A stretch of DNA of 14,426 nt from an uncultured Coriobacteriaceae bacterium (GTDB taxonomy: Bacteria; Actinomycetota; Coriobacteriia; Coriobacteriales; Eggerthellaceae), in NCBI GenBank assembly GCA_900550055.1, contig URQU01000042.1:1-14426 (forward strand), written 5' to 3'. Made by a program: the position numbers and the translations under genes. Shown piece after piece: positions 1 through 5,161 of this stretch (position 1 is its first letter; each line of letters starts with the position of its first letter). The notes under the pieces are model-generated. The model had not been told where the DNA came from. It saw nothing but the letters and a program-made list of their open reading frames with translations, and ran no database searches.

Positions 1-353
1 ACGAGCTCCATGATGACCATGGGAGCGTTGTCGCCCTTGCGGTTGCCCAGCTTCATGATGCGGGTGTAGCCACCCTGACGATCGGCGAACATGCCCTGCT
101 CGACCTTCTCGAAGATCTCGCGGACCAGTTCCTTGTCGTTGCTCAGCGCAGCGATGGCCAGACGACGGCTATGCAGGTCGCCCTTCTTCGCCCAGGTGAT
201 GATCTTGTCGACATCGGGGCGGATTTCCTTAGCGCGGGACTCGATGGTCTTGATGCGGTCGTTGAGGAACAGCGCCTGCACCAGACTACGCTTCATGGCC
301 TTGGTATGGGCAAAGTCGGTGCCCAGCTTGCGGCCCTTGTAGTTATGCCTCAT
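1..353 (-). CDS. rplQ: 50S ribosomal protein L17 (3' end cut by window edge)
   Basis: L17 is a large-subunit ribosomal protein near the exit-tunnel side of the 50S particle. About 117 codons are visible, from the start ATG to the window edge. The protein begins MRHNYKGRKLG and continues through the conserved blocks THTKAMKRSL-like (here AHTKAMKRSLVQAL), IKTIESRAKEIRP and the C-terminal LGNRKGDNAPMVIMEL motif, so most of the conserved domain is here. Only the tail and stop lie outside; bacterial L17 runs from about 118 to 180 residues. The start is supported by a GGAG Shine-Dalgarno nine bases upstream, which overlaps the rpoA stop codon (TAGGAG), so translation is probably coupled to rpoA. 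It is the last alpha-operon gene visible here, and usually the last of the operon. Identification is secure from motifs and context. Confidence 0.97.
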   Translation of the reverse strand, partial: MRHNYKGRKLGTDFAHTKAMKRSLVQALFLNDRIKTIESRAKEIRPDVDKIITWAKKGDLHSRRLAIAALSNDKELVREIFEKVEQGMFADRQGGYTRIMKLGNRKGDNAPMVIMEL

Positions 354-365
354 GGTAGGTTTCTC

Positions 366-1316
366 CTATTGCTTCAAATTGAGGTCCATGGAAATGAGCT
401 TGTCCTTCACTTCCTCAATGGACTTCGCACCAAAGTTCCTGATGTTCAGCAGGTCGTTCTCGGAGAACTCGACCAGCTGGCGCACCGAATGGATGCCGGC
501 ACGCTTCAGGCAGTTGTACGAGCGGACGGACAGGTCCAGGTCCTCGATCTGCTTGTCCAGCTCGGCGTTCGACTCCTGACCCTCCGGAGCGAAGATGGAC
601 GGCACTTCGCCCTCTTCCTCTTCGGGGGTGCTGGTCAGGCTGAGGAACGCGCCCATGTACTGGTTGATGATGTTGGCAGCACGGGTGACCGCATCGATAG
701 GCTCGATGGAGCCGTCCGTCTCAACCTCCAAAACCAACTTATCGTAGTCGGTACGCTGGCCCACGCGGGTGTCGGTCACGTTCATCGTGCAACGGCGAAC
801 CGGGGAGAACAGCGAGTCGACATGGATGACGCCGATAGGATCCTCCGTGCGCTTGTTGCGCTCGGCGGAAACGTAACCGCGGCCCACGCCGATACGGACC
901 GTCATGTCAAGCTGGCCGCCGTCGGCAACCGTGGCAATGACCTGCTCGGGGTTGATCAGCGTGAACTCGGTGGGGACCTGCAGGTCCGCACCGGTCACAA
1001 CGCAGGGGCCCTCGGCAGAAACATGAGCCGTGGCCTCTTCCACGTCGTCATTGAGAGCCGAGAAGACCAGGCCTTTGACGTTCAGGACGATATCGGTGAT
1101 ATCTTCGATAACGCCTTCGGCCGTGGTGAACTCGTGCTGCACACCGTCGATTTGGATGGCCGTCGCCTTGGCGCCGTCGAGAGACGACAGCAGAACGCGA
1201 CGCATGCTGTTACCCAGCGTATAGCCGTAGCCACGCTCCAGCGGTTCCACGATGAAACGCGCAACAGTATCGTTGACTTCTTCCGTTGTTACCGTCGGCC
1301 TCATGAACTCTGTCAT
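366..1316 (-). CDS. rpoA: DNA-directed RNA polymerase subunit alpha
   Basis: Alpha dimerises to nucleate assembly of core RNA polymerase, and its C-terminal domain contacts promoter UP elements and activators. The protein is 316 residues, a normal length. The N-terminal assembly domain occupies roughly residues 1-235, including GYGYTLGNSMRRVLLSS near residue 30 and the VGRGYVSAERN block. An acidic linker (TPEEEEGEVPS) leads into the C-terminal domain, about 250-316, with SVRSYNCLKRAGI and NFGAKSIEEVKDKL. The Arg in SVRS aligns with the DNA-contacting Arg265 of E. coli alpha, so UP-element recognition should be intact. The start ATG has an AAGGAGG Shine-Dalgarno ten bases upstream; a second in-frame ATG four codons later has no comparable site. 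It lies 27 nt after rpsD and 12 nt before rplQ, which fits a single transcript. Confidence 0.99.
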   Translation of the reverse strand: MTEFMRPTVTTEEVNDTVARFIVEPLERGYGYTLGNSMRRVLLSSLDGAKATAIQIDGVQHEFTTAEGVIEDITDIVLNVKGLVFSALNDDVEEATAHVSAEGPCVVTGADLQVPTEFTLINPEQVIATVADGGQLDMTVRIGVGRGYVSAERNKRTEDPIGVIHVDSLFSPVRRCTMNVTDTRVGQRTDYDKLVLEVETDGSIEPIDAVTRAANIINQYMGAFLSLTSTPEEEEGEVPSIFAPEGQESNAELDKQIEDLDLSVRSYNCLKRAGIHSVRQLVEFSENDLLNIRNFGAKSIEEVKDKLISMDLNLKQ

Positions 1317-1343
1317 GTTGGGTAAGCCTCCTTACTAGCGCGA

Positions 1344-1940
1344 TTACTTGGAGTAGAGCTCGACGATGAGCTGTTCGCGGATGTCGAGATCGATCTGATC
1401 GCGGGTCGGAAGAGCCAGAACGCTGCCCTGCAGCTTCTCGATGTCAACCTCAAGCCAAGCCGGAACCTGGAAGCGGGCGTTGGAGACCAGAGCGCTCTTA
1501 ATGACCAGCAGTTCCTTGGACTTGTCGGCAACGGCGATCTTGTCGCCGGCCTTGACGCGGTAGGACGGGATGTCCACGCGGCGGCCGTTGACGGTGATGT
1601 GGCCGTGGGTCACGATCTGACGAGCTTCCTTGCGGGTGCGGGCAAAGCCCAGACGGAAGATCACGCTGTCCAGACGGGACTCCAGGATGATCATGAGGTT
1701 GTCACCCGTGATGCCCGGCATGGACTTGGCCTTGTTGAAGTAGCCATGGAACTGCTTCTCCAGCACGCCGTAGATGAACTTGACCTTCTGCTTTTCGCGA
1801 AGCTGCATCGCGTACTCGGATTCCTTACGACGACGCTTGGGCTCGCGCTTGGAAGTCTTGGAGCTGCTGTAACCCAGCACAACGGGATCCAGGCCCAGCT
1901 GGCGGCAGCGCTTAAGAACCGGAGTTCTATTGATAGCCAT
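1344..1940 (-). CDS. rpsD: 30S ribosomal protein S4
   Basis: S4 binds 16S rRNA early in 30S assembly and helps set decoding accuracy. In several bacteria it is the autoregulator of the alpha operon. The protein is 198 residues. The basic N-terminal region (MAINRTPVLKRCRQLGLDP, then KREPKRRRKESEYAMQLREKQK) is followed by the S4 RNA-binding domain at about 90-155, with ESRLDSVIFRLGFARTRKEARQIV and HGHITVNGRRVDIPSYRV. Only one Cys is present near the N terminus, so this is the zinc-free type of S4. An AAAGGA site lies ten bases before the ATG. It sits inside the alpha operon between rpsK and rpoA, as in actinobacteria and proteobacteria, not at a separate locus as in Bacillus. I could not recognise an S4-binding pseudoknot in the operon leader. 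Confidence 0.98.
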   Translation of the reverse strand: MAINRTPVLKRCRQLGLDPVVLGYSSSKTSKREPKRRRKESEYAMQLREKQKVKFIYGVLEKQFHGYFNKAKSMPGITGDNLMIILESRLDSVIFRLGFARTRKEARQIVTHGHITVNGRRVDIPSYRVKAGDKIAVADKSKELLVIKSALVSNARFQVPAWLEVDIEKLQGSVLALPTRDQIDLDIREQLIVELYSK

Positions 1941-1959
1941 AGTAAATAGATCCTTTCAG

Positions 1960-2358
1960 TTACACGCGACGACGCTTCTTGGGGCGGCAGCCGTTGTGCG
2001 GAATGGGGGTGCAGTCCTGAATGCTGGCGACTTCCAGACCGGTAGCCTGCAGCGAACGGATAGCCGTCTCACGACCCGAGCCGGGGCCCTTCACGTAAAC
2101 GGCGACCTTCTTCAGGCCGTGCTCCATAGCTGTCTTGGCAGCAGCCTCAGCAGCCATCTGCGCGGCAAACGGCGTGGACTTACGGGAGCCCTTGAAGCCG
2201 ACGGTACCGGCGGACTGCCAAGAGATCACGTTGCCCTGAGGATCGGTGATGCTGACGATGGTGTTGTTGAACGTAGACTTGATATGCGCAGCGCCAACGG
2301 CAATGTTCTTGCGCTCGGAGCGCTTGATGCGCGTGCGCACGTTTTTCTTAGTTGCCAC
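1960..2358 (-). CDS. rpsK: 30S ribosomal protein S11
   Basis: S11 is a small-subunit platform protein that supports the mRNA-binding surface near the E site. The protein is 132 residues, the usual length. It carries the family core FNNTIVSITDPQGNVISW, the GFKGSRKSTPFAAQMAAE segment, VKGPGSGRETAIRSLQ and the C-terminal DCTPIPHNGCRPKKRRRV. The start codon is GTG, not ATG: the codons at 2358 downward read GTG GCA ACT AAG, with a GGGAG Shine-Dalgarno seven bases upstream and no better ATG nearby. It is spaced 16 nt from rpsM and 19 nt from rpsD, so co-translation within the alpha operon is expected. Confidence 0.98.
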   Translation of the reverse strand: MATKKNVRTRIKRSERKNIAVGAAHIKSTFNNTIVSITDPQGNVISWQSAGTVGFKGSRKSTPFAAQMAAEAAAKTAMEHGLKKVAVYVKGPGSGRETAIRSLQATGLEVASIQDCTPIPHNGCRPKKRRRV

Positions 2359-2374
2359 TTCTTAGCTCCCTTAC

Positions 2375-2743
2375 TTACTTCTTCTTGCCGCCGATTTGCT
2401 TGCGGGGACCCTTGCGGGTACGGGCATTCGTGTGGGTGCGCTGACCGCGAACGGGCAGGCCCTTGCGATGACGCAGGCCACGGTAGCAGCCGATTTCCAT
2501 AAGGCGCTTGATGTTCTGAGACACCTCGCGGTGCAGGTCGCCCTCCACCTTGATGTTGTTCTGGATGTAGTCGCGCAGCTTGACGAGATCCTCTTCGGTG
2601 AGGTCGTTCGTGCGCGTGTCCGGATTGATGCCCGTCTCAGCCAAGATCTTCTTGGACGTGGTCAGGCCAATGCCGTAGATGTAGGTCAAGCCGACTTCAA
2701 TGCGCTTGTCGCGAGGAAGGTCGACACCAACAAGACGTGCCAT
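2375..2743 (-). CDS. rpsM: 30S ribosomal protein S13
   Basis: S13 lies in the 30S head and forms intersubunit bridges with the 50S subunit while contacting P-site tRNA through its basic tail. The protein is 122 residues. It begins MARLVGVDLPRDKRIEVGLTYIYGIG and contains the helix-two-turn-helix region, the CYRGLRHRKGLPVRGQRTHTNARTRKGP block typical of bacterial S13, and a lysine-rich C terminus. A GAGGAG Shine-Dalgarno precedes the ATG. The gene follows rpmJ after 21 nt. Confidence 0.98.
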   Translation of the reverse strand: MARLVGVDLPRDKRIEVGLTYIYGIGLTTSKKILAETGINPDTRTNDLTEEDLVKLRDYIQNNIKVEGDLHREVSQNIKRLMEIGCYRGLRHRKGLPVRGQRTHTNARTRKGPRKQIGGKKK

Positions 2744-2764
2744 AGGTTTATCTCCTCTTTCTTC

Positions 2765-2878
2765 CTAGCCTTGACGCTGCTTATGACGGGGGTTCTCGCA
2801 GATAACGAGGACCTTGCCATGGCGTCGAATGATCTTGCACTTGTCGCACATTTTCTTGACCGAAGGACGTACCTTCAT
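2765..2878 (-). CDS. rpmJ: 50S ribosomal protein L36
   Basis: This is a 37-residue gene, short enough to be missed by length cut-offs. It reads MKVRPSVKKMCDKCKIIRRH followed by GKVLVICENPRHKQRQG and a TAG stop. The zinc-ribbon ligands Cys11, Cys14, Cys27 and His32 are all present, so this is the zinc-binding (C+) form of L36. L36 sits in domain VI of 23S rRNA and stabilises rRNA packing late in 50S assembly. The Shine-Dalgarno GAAAGGAA is about six bases before the ATG. It occupies the usual slot between infA and rpsM, although a 100-nt gap separates it from infA. Confidence 0.98.
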   Translation of the reverse strand: MKVRPSVKKMCDKCKIIRRHGKVLVICENPRHKQRQG

Positions 2879-2951
2879 TTCAATTTCCTTTCGGTTAATG
2901 CGGTCCTATATGTACACACCCAGCCGCAGGTGATTATTCTCGGGGACACTG

Positions 2952-2969
2952 GCGCGCCGGCTTGCGCGC
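2952..2969 (-). other. GC-rich hairpin in the infA-rpmJ gap
   Basis: The 100-nt gap between infA and rpmJ is the longest inside this operon; the other gaps are 12-27 nt. It begins with a GCGCGC / GCGCGC inverted repeat (6 bp, 6-nt loop) nine bases after the infA stop. No U-run follows, so it is not an intrinsic terminator. It may protect the infA 3' end or mark a processing site; both are inferences. Short GC-rich repeats also arise by chance in DNA of this composition. Confidence 0.3.
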
Positions 2970-2978
2970 GGGCTGAGA

Positions 2979-3197
2979 CTACTTGAAGCGGTACGTGATG
3001 CGCCCGCGGTTCAAGTCGTAGACGGACAGTTCGACCGTCACCTTGTCGCCGGGCAAGATCTTGATGTAATGCATACGCATCTTGCCGGAAATGTGGGCCA
3101 GGATTTGGTGGCCGTTTTCCAGCTCCACCTTGAACATGGCGTTCGGCAGGGCTTCCAGAACCTTACCACCCAGTTCGATAACATCTTGCTTGGTCAA
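2979..3197 (-). CDS. infA: Translation initiation factor IF-1
   Basis: IF-1 occupies the 30S A site during initiation and cooperates with IF-2 and IF-3. The protein is 72 residues, exactly the family length, and is almost all OB fold: GKVLEALPNAMFKVELENGH, LAHISGKMRMHYIKILPGDKV and the C-terminal DLNRGRITYRFK. The start codon is TTG (TTG ACC AAG CAA GAT), supported by an AAGGAG Shine-Dalgarno five bases upstream and by exact agreement with the family N terminus. It is the first gene of the operon, with a leader of about 260 nt from the distal promoter. A rare start codon behind a long leader suggests that expression is limited at initiation, which is inference. The adk and map genes that often lie upstream are absent. 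Confidence 0.98.
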   Translation of the reverse strand: MTKQDVIELGGKVLEALPNAMFKVELENGHQILAHISGKMRMHYIKILPGDKVTVELSVYDLNRGRITYRFK

Positions 3198-3461
3198 CGG
3201 TGCTCCTTCAAACTAATTTCGTCTTTTCGCAGCAATCCGGAATGATATCAAACTTATTGAGTTGTGTGGGGAAAATACACAAAGCGCACAAGACCAGAGG
3301 AGCTCGTGGCTTTTCGATACCTGCATGTCAGGCGTGCGGTCTAGATGCCGCGCAGCCTTCACCGCTGAGATTGGGCGAGGCCGCCAGGTATTCGCGCAGT
3401 GCGCAGCCGCCTTGTCGGCTTAACGCGTGAGAATGAATAAGATGAGATTCGCGTTCAGATT
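3198..3461 (-). promoter_or_regulatory. Long 5' leader of the alpha operon
   Basis: This is the stretch between the predicted distal start site (about 3461) and the infA TTG. I see no convincing gene in it. It contains a stem AACGCG/CGCGTT with a 22-nt loop at the leader's 5' end (3422-3455), GC-rich self-complementary DNA around 3370-3420, and a TTGTGT/ACACAA dyad (3262-3282) lying about where the -35 region of the proximal promoter candidate would be. I could not match it to a known ribosomal-protein leader or riboswitch. The leader interpretation depends on the distal promoter being real. Confidence 0.5.
3242..3250 (-). promoter_or_regulatory. Candidate proximal infA promoter (extended -10)
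   Basis: On the minus strand this reads TGATATCAT, an extended -10 (TGnTATCAT, one mismatch to TATAAT). It would start RNA near 3235, about 38 nt before the infA start codon. No good -35 is present 16-18 nt upstream; that region instead holds the TTGTGT/ACACAA dyad at 3262-3282. It could be a second, weaker promoter of the operon. Confidence 0.35.
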
Positions 3462-3467
3462 CTTGCA

Positions 3468-3495
3468 ACTATACCCTTTTACCGCGACGCGTCAA
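3468..3495 (-). promoter_or_regulatory. Distal sigma-70-type promoter of the alpha operon
   Basis: The -35 is TTGACG (3490-3495) and the -10 is TATAGT (3468-3473), separated by 16 bp and each one base from consensus. The predicted start is near 3461. It lies between the tRNA terminator and infA and reads towards infA, so it makes the alpha operon an independent transcription unit. Confidence 0.75.
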
Positions 3496-3540
3496 GGGCA
3501 TTGCAAGAGAAATCATGCGTTCCGACTCTTCTTGGGCAAT

Positions 3541-3562
3541 AAAAAACCTCCCGATCGGGAGG
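3541..3562 (-). terminator. Intrinsic terminator of the tRNA-Lys/tRNA-Gln unit
   Basis: On the minus strand, CCTCCC-GATC-GGGAGG is followed by six T. The stem is a perfect 6 bp with a 4-nt loop; the whole 16-nt core is palindromic. It begins 13 nt after the encoded CCA of tRNA-Gln and insulates the tRNA pair from the alpha-operon promoter. Confidence 0.88.
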
Positions 3563-3575
3563 CTGAAACGTTAAA

Positions 3576-3649
3576 TGGCTGGGCCACTAGGATTCGAACC
3601 TAGGTAGCTGGTACCAAAAACCAGAGTCCTGCCGTTGGACGATGGCCCA
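3576..3649 (-). tRNA. tRNA-Gln (anticodon TTG)
   Basis: The gene is 74 nt including an encoded CCA. The acceptor stem TGGGCCA/TGGCCCA pairs fully and starts with T1-A72, with discriminator G, both typical of tRNA-Gln. The D stem is GTCC/GGAC, the anticodon stem CTGGT/ACCAG encloses the loop TTTTGGT with anticodon TTG, the variable loop is 4 nt, and the T arm is CTAGG-TTCGAAT-CCTAG. No mismatch is seen in any stem. It follows tRNA-Lys by 37 nt on the same strand, and both are probably cut from one precursor. It reads CAA and, by wobble, CAG. Confidence 0.96.
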
Positions 3650-3686
3650 GTGCATTCGAACCGCCGTGGCGGCCCTGCGCAAAAAG

Positions 3687-3762
3687 TGGTGGGCCCTGTG
3701 GGGATCGAACCCACGACCTTGGGATTAAAAGTCCCCTGCTCTACCGACTGAGCTAAAGGCCC
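3687..3762 (-). tRNA. tRNA-Lys (anticodon TTT)
   Basis: The gene is 76 nt including an encoded CCA. The acceptor stem GGGCCTT/AGGGCCC contains one T-G pair at position 6-67, and the discriminator is A. The D arm is GCTC/GAGC, the anticodon loop is CTTTTAA with anticodon TTT, and the T arm is GTGGG-TTCGATC-CCCAC. The top pair of the anticodon stem (27-43) is a G-A mismatch; the other four pairs are standard. The predicted transcription start lies about 17 nt upstream, giving a short 5' extension for RNase P removal. Confidence 0.96.
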
Positions 3763-3785
3763 ACTTCGCATATGCGCGGCTTTTC

Positions 3786-3814
3786 ATTTTACCGGTGCCC
3801 TACGAAACGGTCAA
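3786..3814 (-). promoter_or_regulatory. Promoter of the tRNA-Lys/tRNA-Gln unit
   Basis: The -35 is TTGACC (3809-3814) and the -10 is TAAAAT (3786-3791), with the optimal 17-bp spacer. The predicted start is near 3779, about 17 nt before tRNA-Lys. This is one of the most consensus-like promoters in the window, as expected for stable RNA. It is divergent from lysR. Confidence 0.8.
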
Positions 3815-3847
3815 CGGGAAAATGGTGAATTCATCTTGCCGCCGCAA

Positions 3848-3880
3848 TTGCAACCTGCGGGCCTTACAATGCGTTGCAAC
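3848..3880 (+). promoter_or_regulatory. Candidate lysR promoter with paired TTGCAAC repeats
   Basis: Two copies of TTGCAAC (3848-3854 and 3874-3880), each containing the palindrome TTGCAA, flank a -10-like TACAAT (3865-3870) just upstream of lysR. The repeats start 26 bp apart. LysR-type regulators commonly repress their own genes from sites overlapping the promoter, so this pair is a reasonable candidate operator. It does not fit the usual T-N11-A description well, and no good -35 is seen at 16-18 bp. The assignment is an inference from position and symmetry. Confidence 0.35.
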
Positions 3881-3905
3881 GCTATCTTTCGCGAAGGACG
3901 CAACC

Positions 3906-4826
3906 ATGACGCTTCAACAGCTTCGTTACCTCATTGCCATTGCCGAATACGGGTCGATCAACGCCGCCGCTCAGAACCTTTACGCGTCGCAGTCGAACCT
4001 ATCCACCGCCATCAAGGAACTTGAGCAGGAGCTCGGCATCTCCATCTTCACGCGCAGCAACCGCGGTGTGACGTTGACCAACGACGGCACCGAGCTGCTC
4101 GGTTACGCACGCCAGGTCATCGAGCAGGCGAACATGCTGGAATCGCACTACGCCAACAAGGAGAAGCCCCAGGCACGCCTGGCGGTGTCCACCCAGCACT
4201 ACGCCTTCAGCGTGGAGGCCTTCGTGAACGTGGTCGAGCAATGCGAGGGTGATTTCTTCGATTTCACCCTTCGGGAAACCACCACCGCCGAGATCATCGA
4301 CGATGTGCGGTCGTTCCGCAGCGAAGTGGGCATACTGTACCTGGACGCGTTTAACCAGCGCGTCATGCAGAAGGCCTTCGACGACGCCGATGTGTCGTTC
4401 TACCCGCTGTTCGACGCGGGCGTGCATGTGTTCGTGGGCGAGAGCCACCCGCTGGCCGGACGCGACATCATCAAGCCCGAGGAGCTGACCGCGTGGCCTC
4501 GCTACAGCTTCGAACAGGGCACCGCGAACTCGTTCTACTACTCCGAGGAGCCGCTCAGCTACGTCGAGCACTCCCGCAACATCCGCATCTCCGACCGCGG
4601 CACGCTTTCCAACCTGCTGACCAGCTACAACGGATACACGCTTTCCACGGGCGTGCTTTCGAGCGAGATGCATACGGGCATCGTCAGCATCCCCCTTGAT
4701 ACCGACGAGCGTATGACCGTGGGGTACATCATGCACAACGAACGCAAGCCTTCTGAGCTTTTGAACCGCTACATCAAGGAATTGCACCGCATCATCGGGG
4801 AGAGCGAGGGCGTAACCGCTCGATAG
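3906..4826 (+). CDS. LysR-family transcriptional regulator
   Basis: LysR-type regulators are DNA-binding proteins that respond to small ligands. The protein is 306 residues, the usual family length. Residues 2-60 form the winged helix-turn-helix: TLQQLRYLIAIAEYGSINAAA, then the recognition segment ASQSNLSTAIKELEQELG and the wing IFTRSNRGVTLT. A linker helix (to about 85) leads into the two-lobed effector domain, about 90-295. I cannot infer the ligand; the conserved effector loops are not diagnostic to me. The start ATG has AAGGA seven bases upstream and agrees with the family N terminus. The open frame extends 37 codons further upstream, but that part has no conservation and crosses the probable promoter. 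No obvious target gene is adjacent: the neighbours are divergent tRNAs and convergent guaB. Confidence 0.95.
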   Translation: MTLQQLRYLIAIAEYGSINAAAQNLYASQSNLSTAIKELEQELGISIFTRSNRGVTLTNDGTELLGYARQVIEQANMLESHYANKEKPQARLAVSTQHYAFSVEAFVNVVEQCEGDFFDFTLRETTTAEIIDDVRSFRSEVGILYLDAFNQRVMQKAFDDADVSFYPLFDAGVHVFVGESHPLAGRDIIKPEELTAWPRYSFEQGTANSFYYSEEPLSYVEHSRNIRISDRGTLSNLLTSYNGYTLSTGVLSSEMHTGIVSIPLDTDERMTVGYIMHNERKPSELLNRYIKELHRIIGESEGVTAR

Positions 4827-4874
4827 CGGCTCTGCGAGAGCATCTCCCTGCGTATGGGGCCGCAGCCAGAGCCG
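4827..4874 (+). other. Possible three-way-junction RNA fold after lysR
   Basis: Directly after the lysR stop, an 8-bp stem (CGGCTCTG / CAGAGCCG) encloses two smaller hairpins: GAGA-GCA-TCTC at 4836-4846 and CTGCG-(8 nt)-CGCAG at 4848-4865. Together this gives 17 base pairs in 48 nt, with only three unpaired bases at the junction. It would lie at the start of a lysR 3' untranslated region of about 210 nt. An 8-bp inverted repeat alone is not rare in GC-rich DNA; the nesting and placement make it notable. Function is unknown. Confidence 0.35.
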
Positions 4875-4894
4875 AGCAGCTGGTTCTCGCGGCA

Positions 4895-4993
4895 ATGAAA
4901 TCGGCGGCCCTGGCCGAGGCGGCCTACACCGACGCAATCGGCGCAATTCCCAGAGGCATTCCGTCCAGGCGATCGGACGAGAGACGAACTTAA
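4895..4993 (+). other. Coding-like short open frame between lysR and its terminator
   Basis: The 4827-5161 gap holds no assigned gene. Within it, an ATG at 4895 opens a 32-codon frame (MKSAALAEAAYTDAIGAIPR, then a basic tail) that ends eight bases before the terminator stem-loop. The first half has codon use like the neighbours, with C or G in third positions, while the second half uses AGA, AGG and CGA and does not. There is no Shine-Dalgarno, and the same frame stays open upstream into the end of lysR. It could be a remnant of a lost gene, a lysR tail displaced by an old frameshift, or chance. I do not call it a gene. Confidence 0.2.
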
Positions 4994-5000
4994 GCAAACC

Positions 5001-5036
5001 AAAGAGGCATCGGCCTTTGCCAATGCCTCTTTTTTC
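5001..5036 (+). terminator. Intrinsic terminator of lysR
   Basis: AAAGAGGCAT pairs with ATGCCTCTTT across a loop that itself folds as GGC-CTTT-GCC, and the stem runs into an unbroken T tract. A-rich sequence on the left side would also let it work in the opposite direction for guaB, so the convergent pair may share it. Confidence 0.88.
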
Positions 5037-5080
5037 GGCGCACTTCCCGTTCTGGCGGCCGTATGTCCGTCCCGCAAACC

Positions 5081-5117
5081 AAAAGCGCCCCCGCTTCCGC
5101 ACCGGGAAACGGGGGCG
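5081..5117 (-). terminator. Intrinsic terminator of guaB
   Basis: On the minus strand, CGCCCCCG TTTCC pairs with GGAAG CGGGGGCG around a 6-nt loop, a 13-bp stem with one T-G pair, then CTTTT. A second small hairpin (AAGCCT-CGCAA-AGGCTT, 5123-5139) lies just before it, nearer guaB. It is back to back with the lysR terminator, cleanly separating the two convergent units. Confidence 0.87.
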
Positions 5118-5161
5118 ATTCGAAGCCTTTGCGAGGCTTGGAGTTTAGCTAGACGACAAGC

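Noticed and set aside
171..1325. Long plus-strand open frame (384 codons) opposite rpoA and rplQ
   Set aside because: It is antisense to two certain genes, has no family motifs, and such frames are expected in GC-rich DNA.
3214..3327. 37-codon minus-strand frame in the infA leader (MQVSKSHELL...)
   Set aside because: It has no ribosome site or coding-like codon use, so a leader peptide is not supported.
3200..3430. 76-codon plus-strand frame in the infA upstream region
   Set aside because: No motif or ribosome site; it runs opposite the alpha-operon leader.
3795..3905. N-terminal extension of the LysR protein
   Set aside because: It has no family similarity and no ribosome site, and runs through the TTGCAAC repeats and the -10 candidate; the ATG at 3906 has AAGGA and matches the family start.
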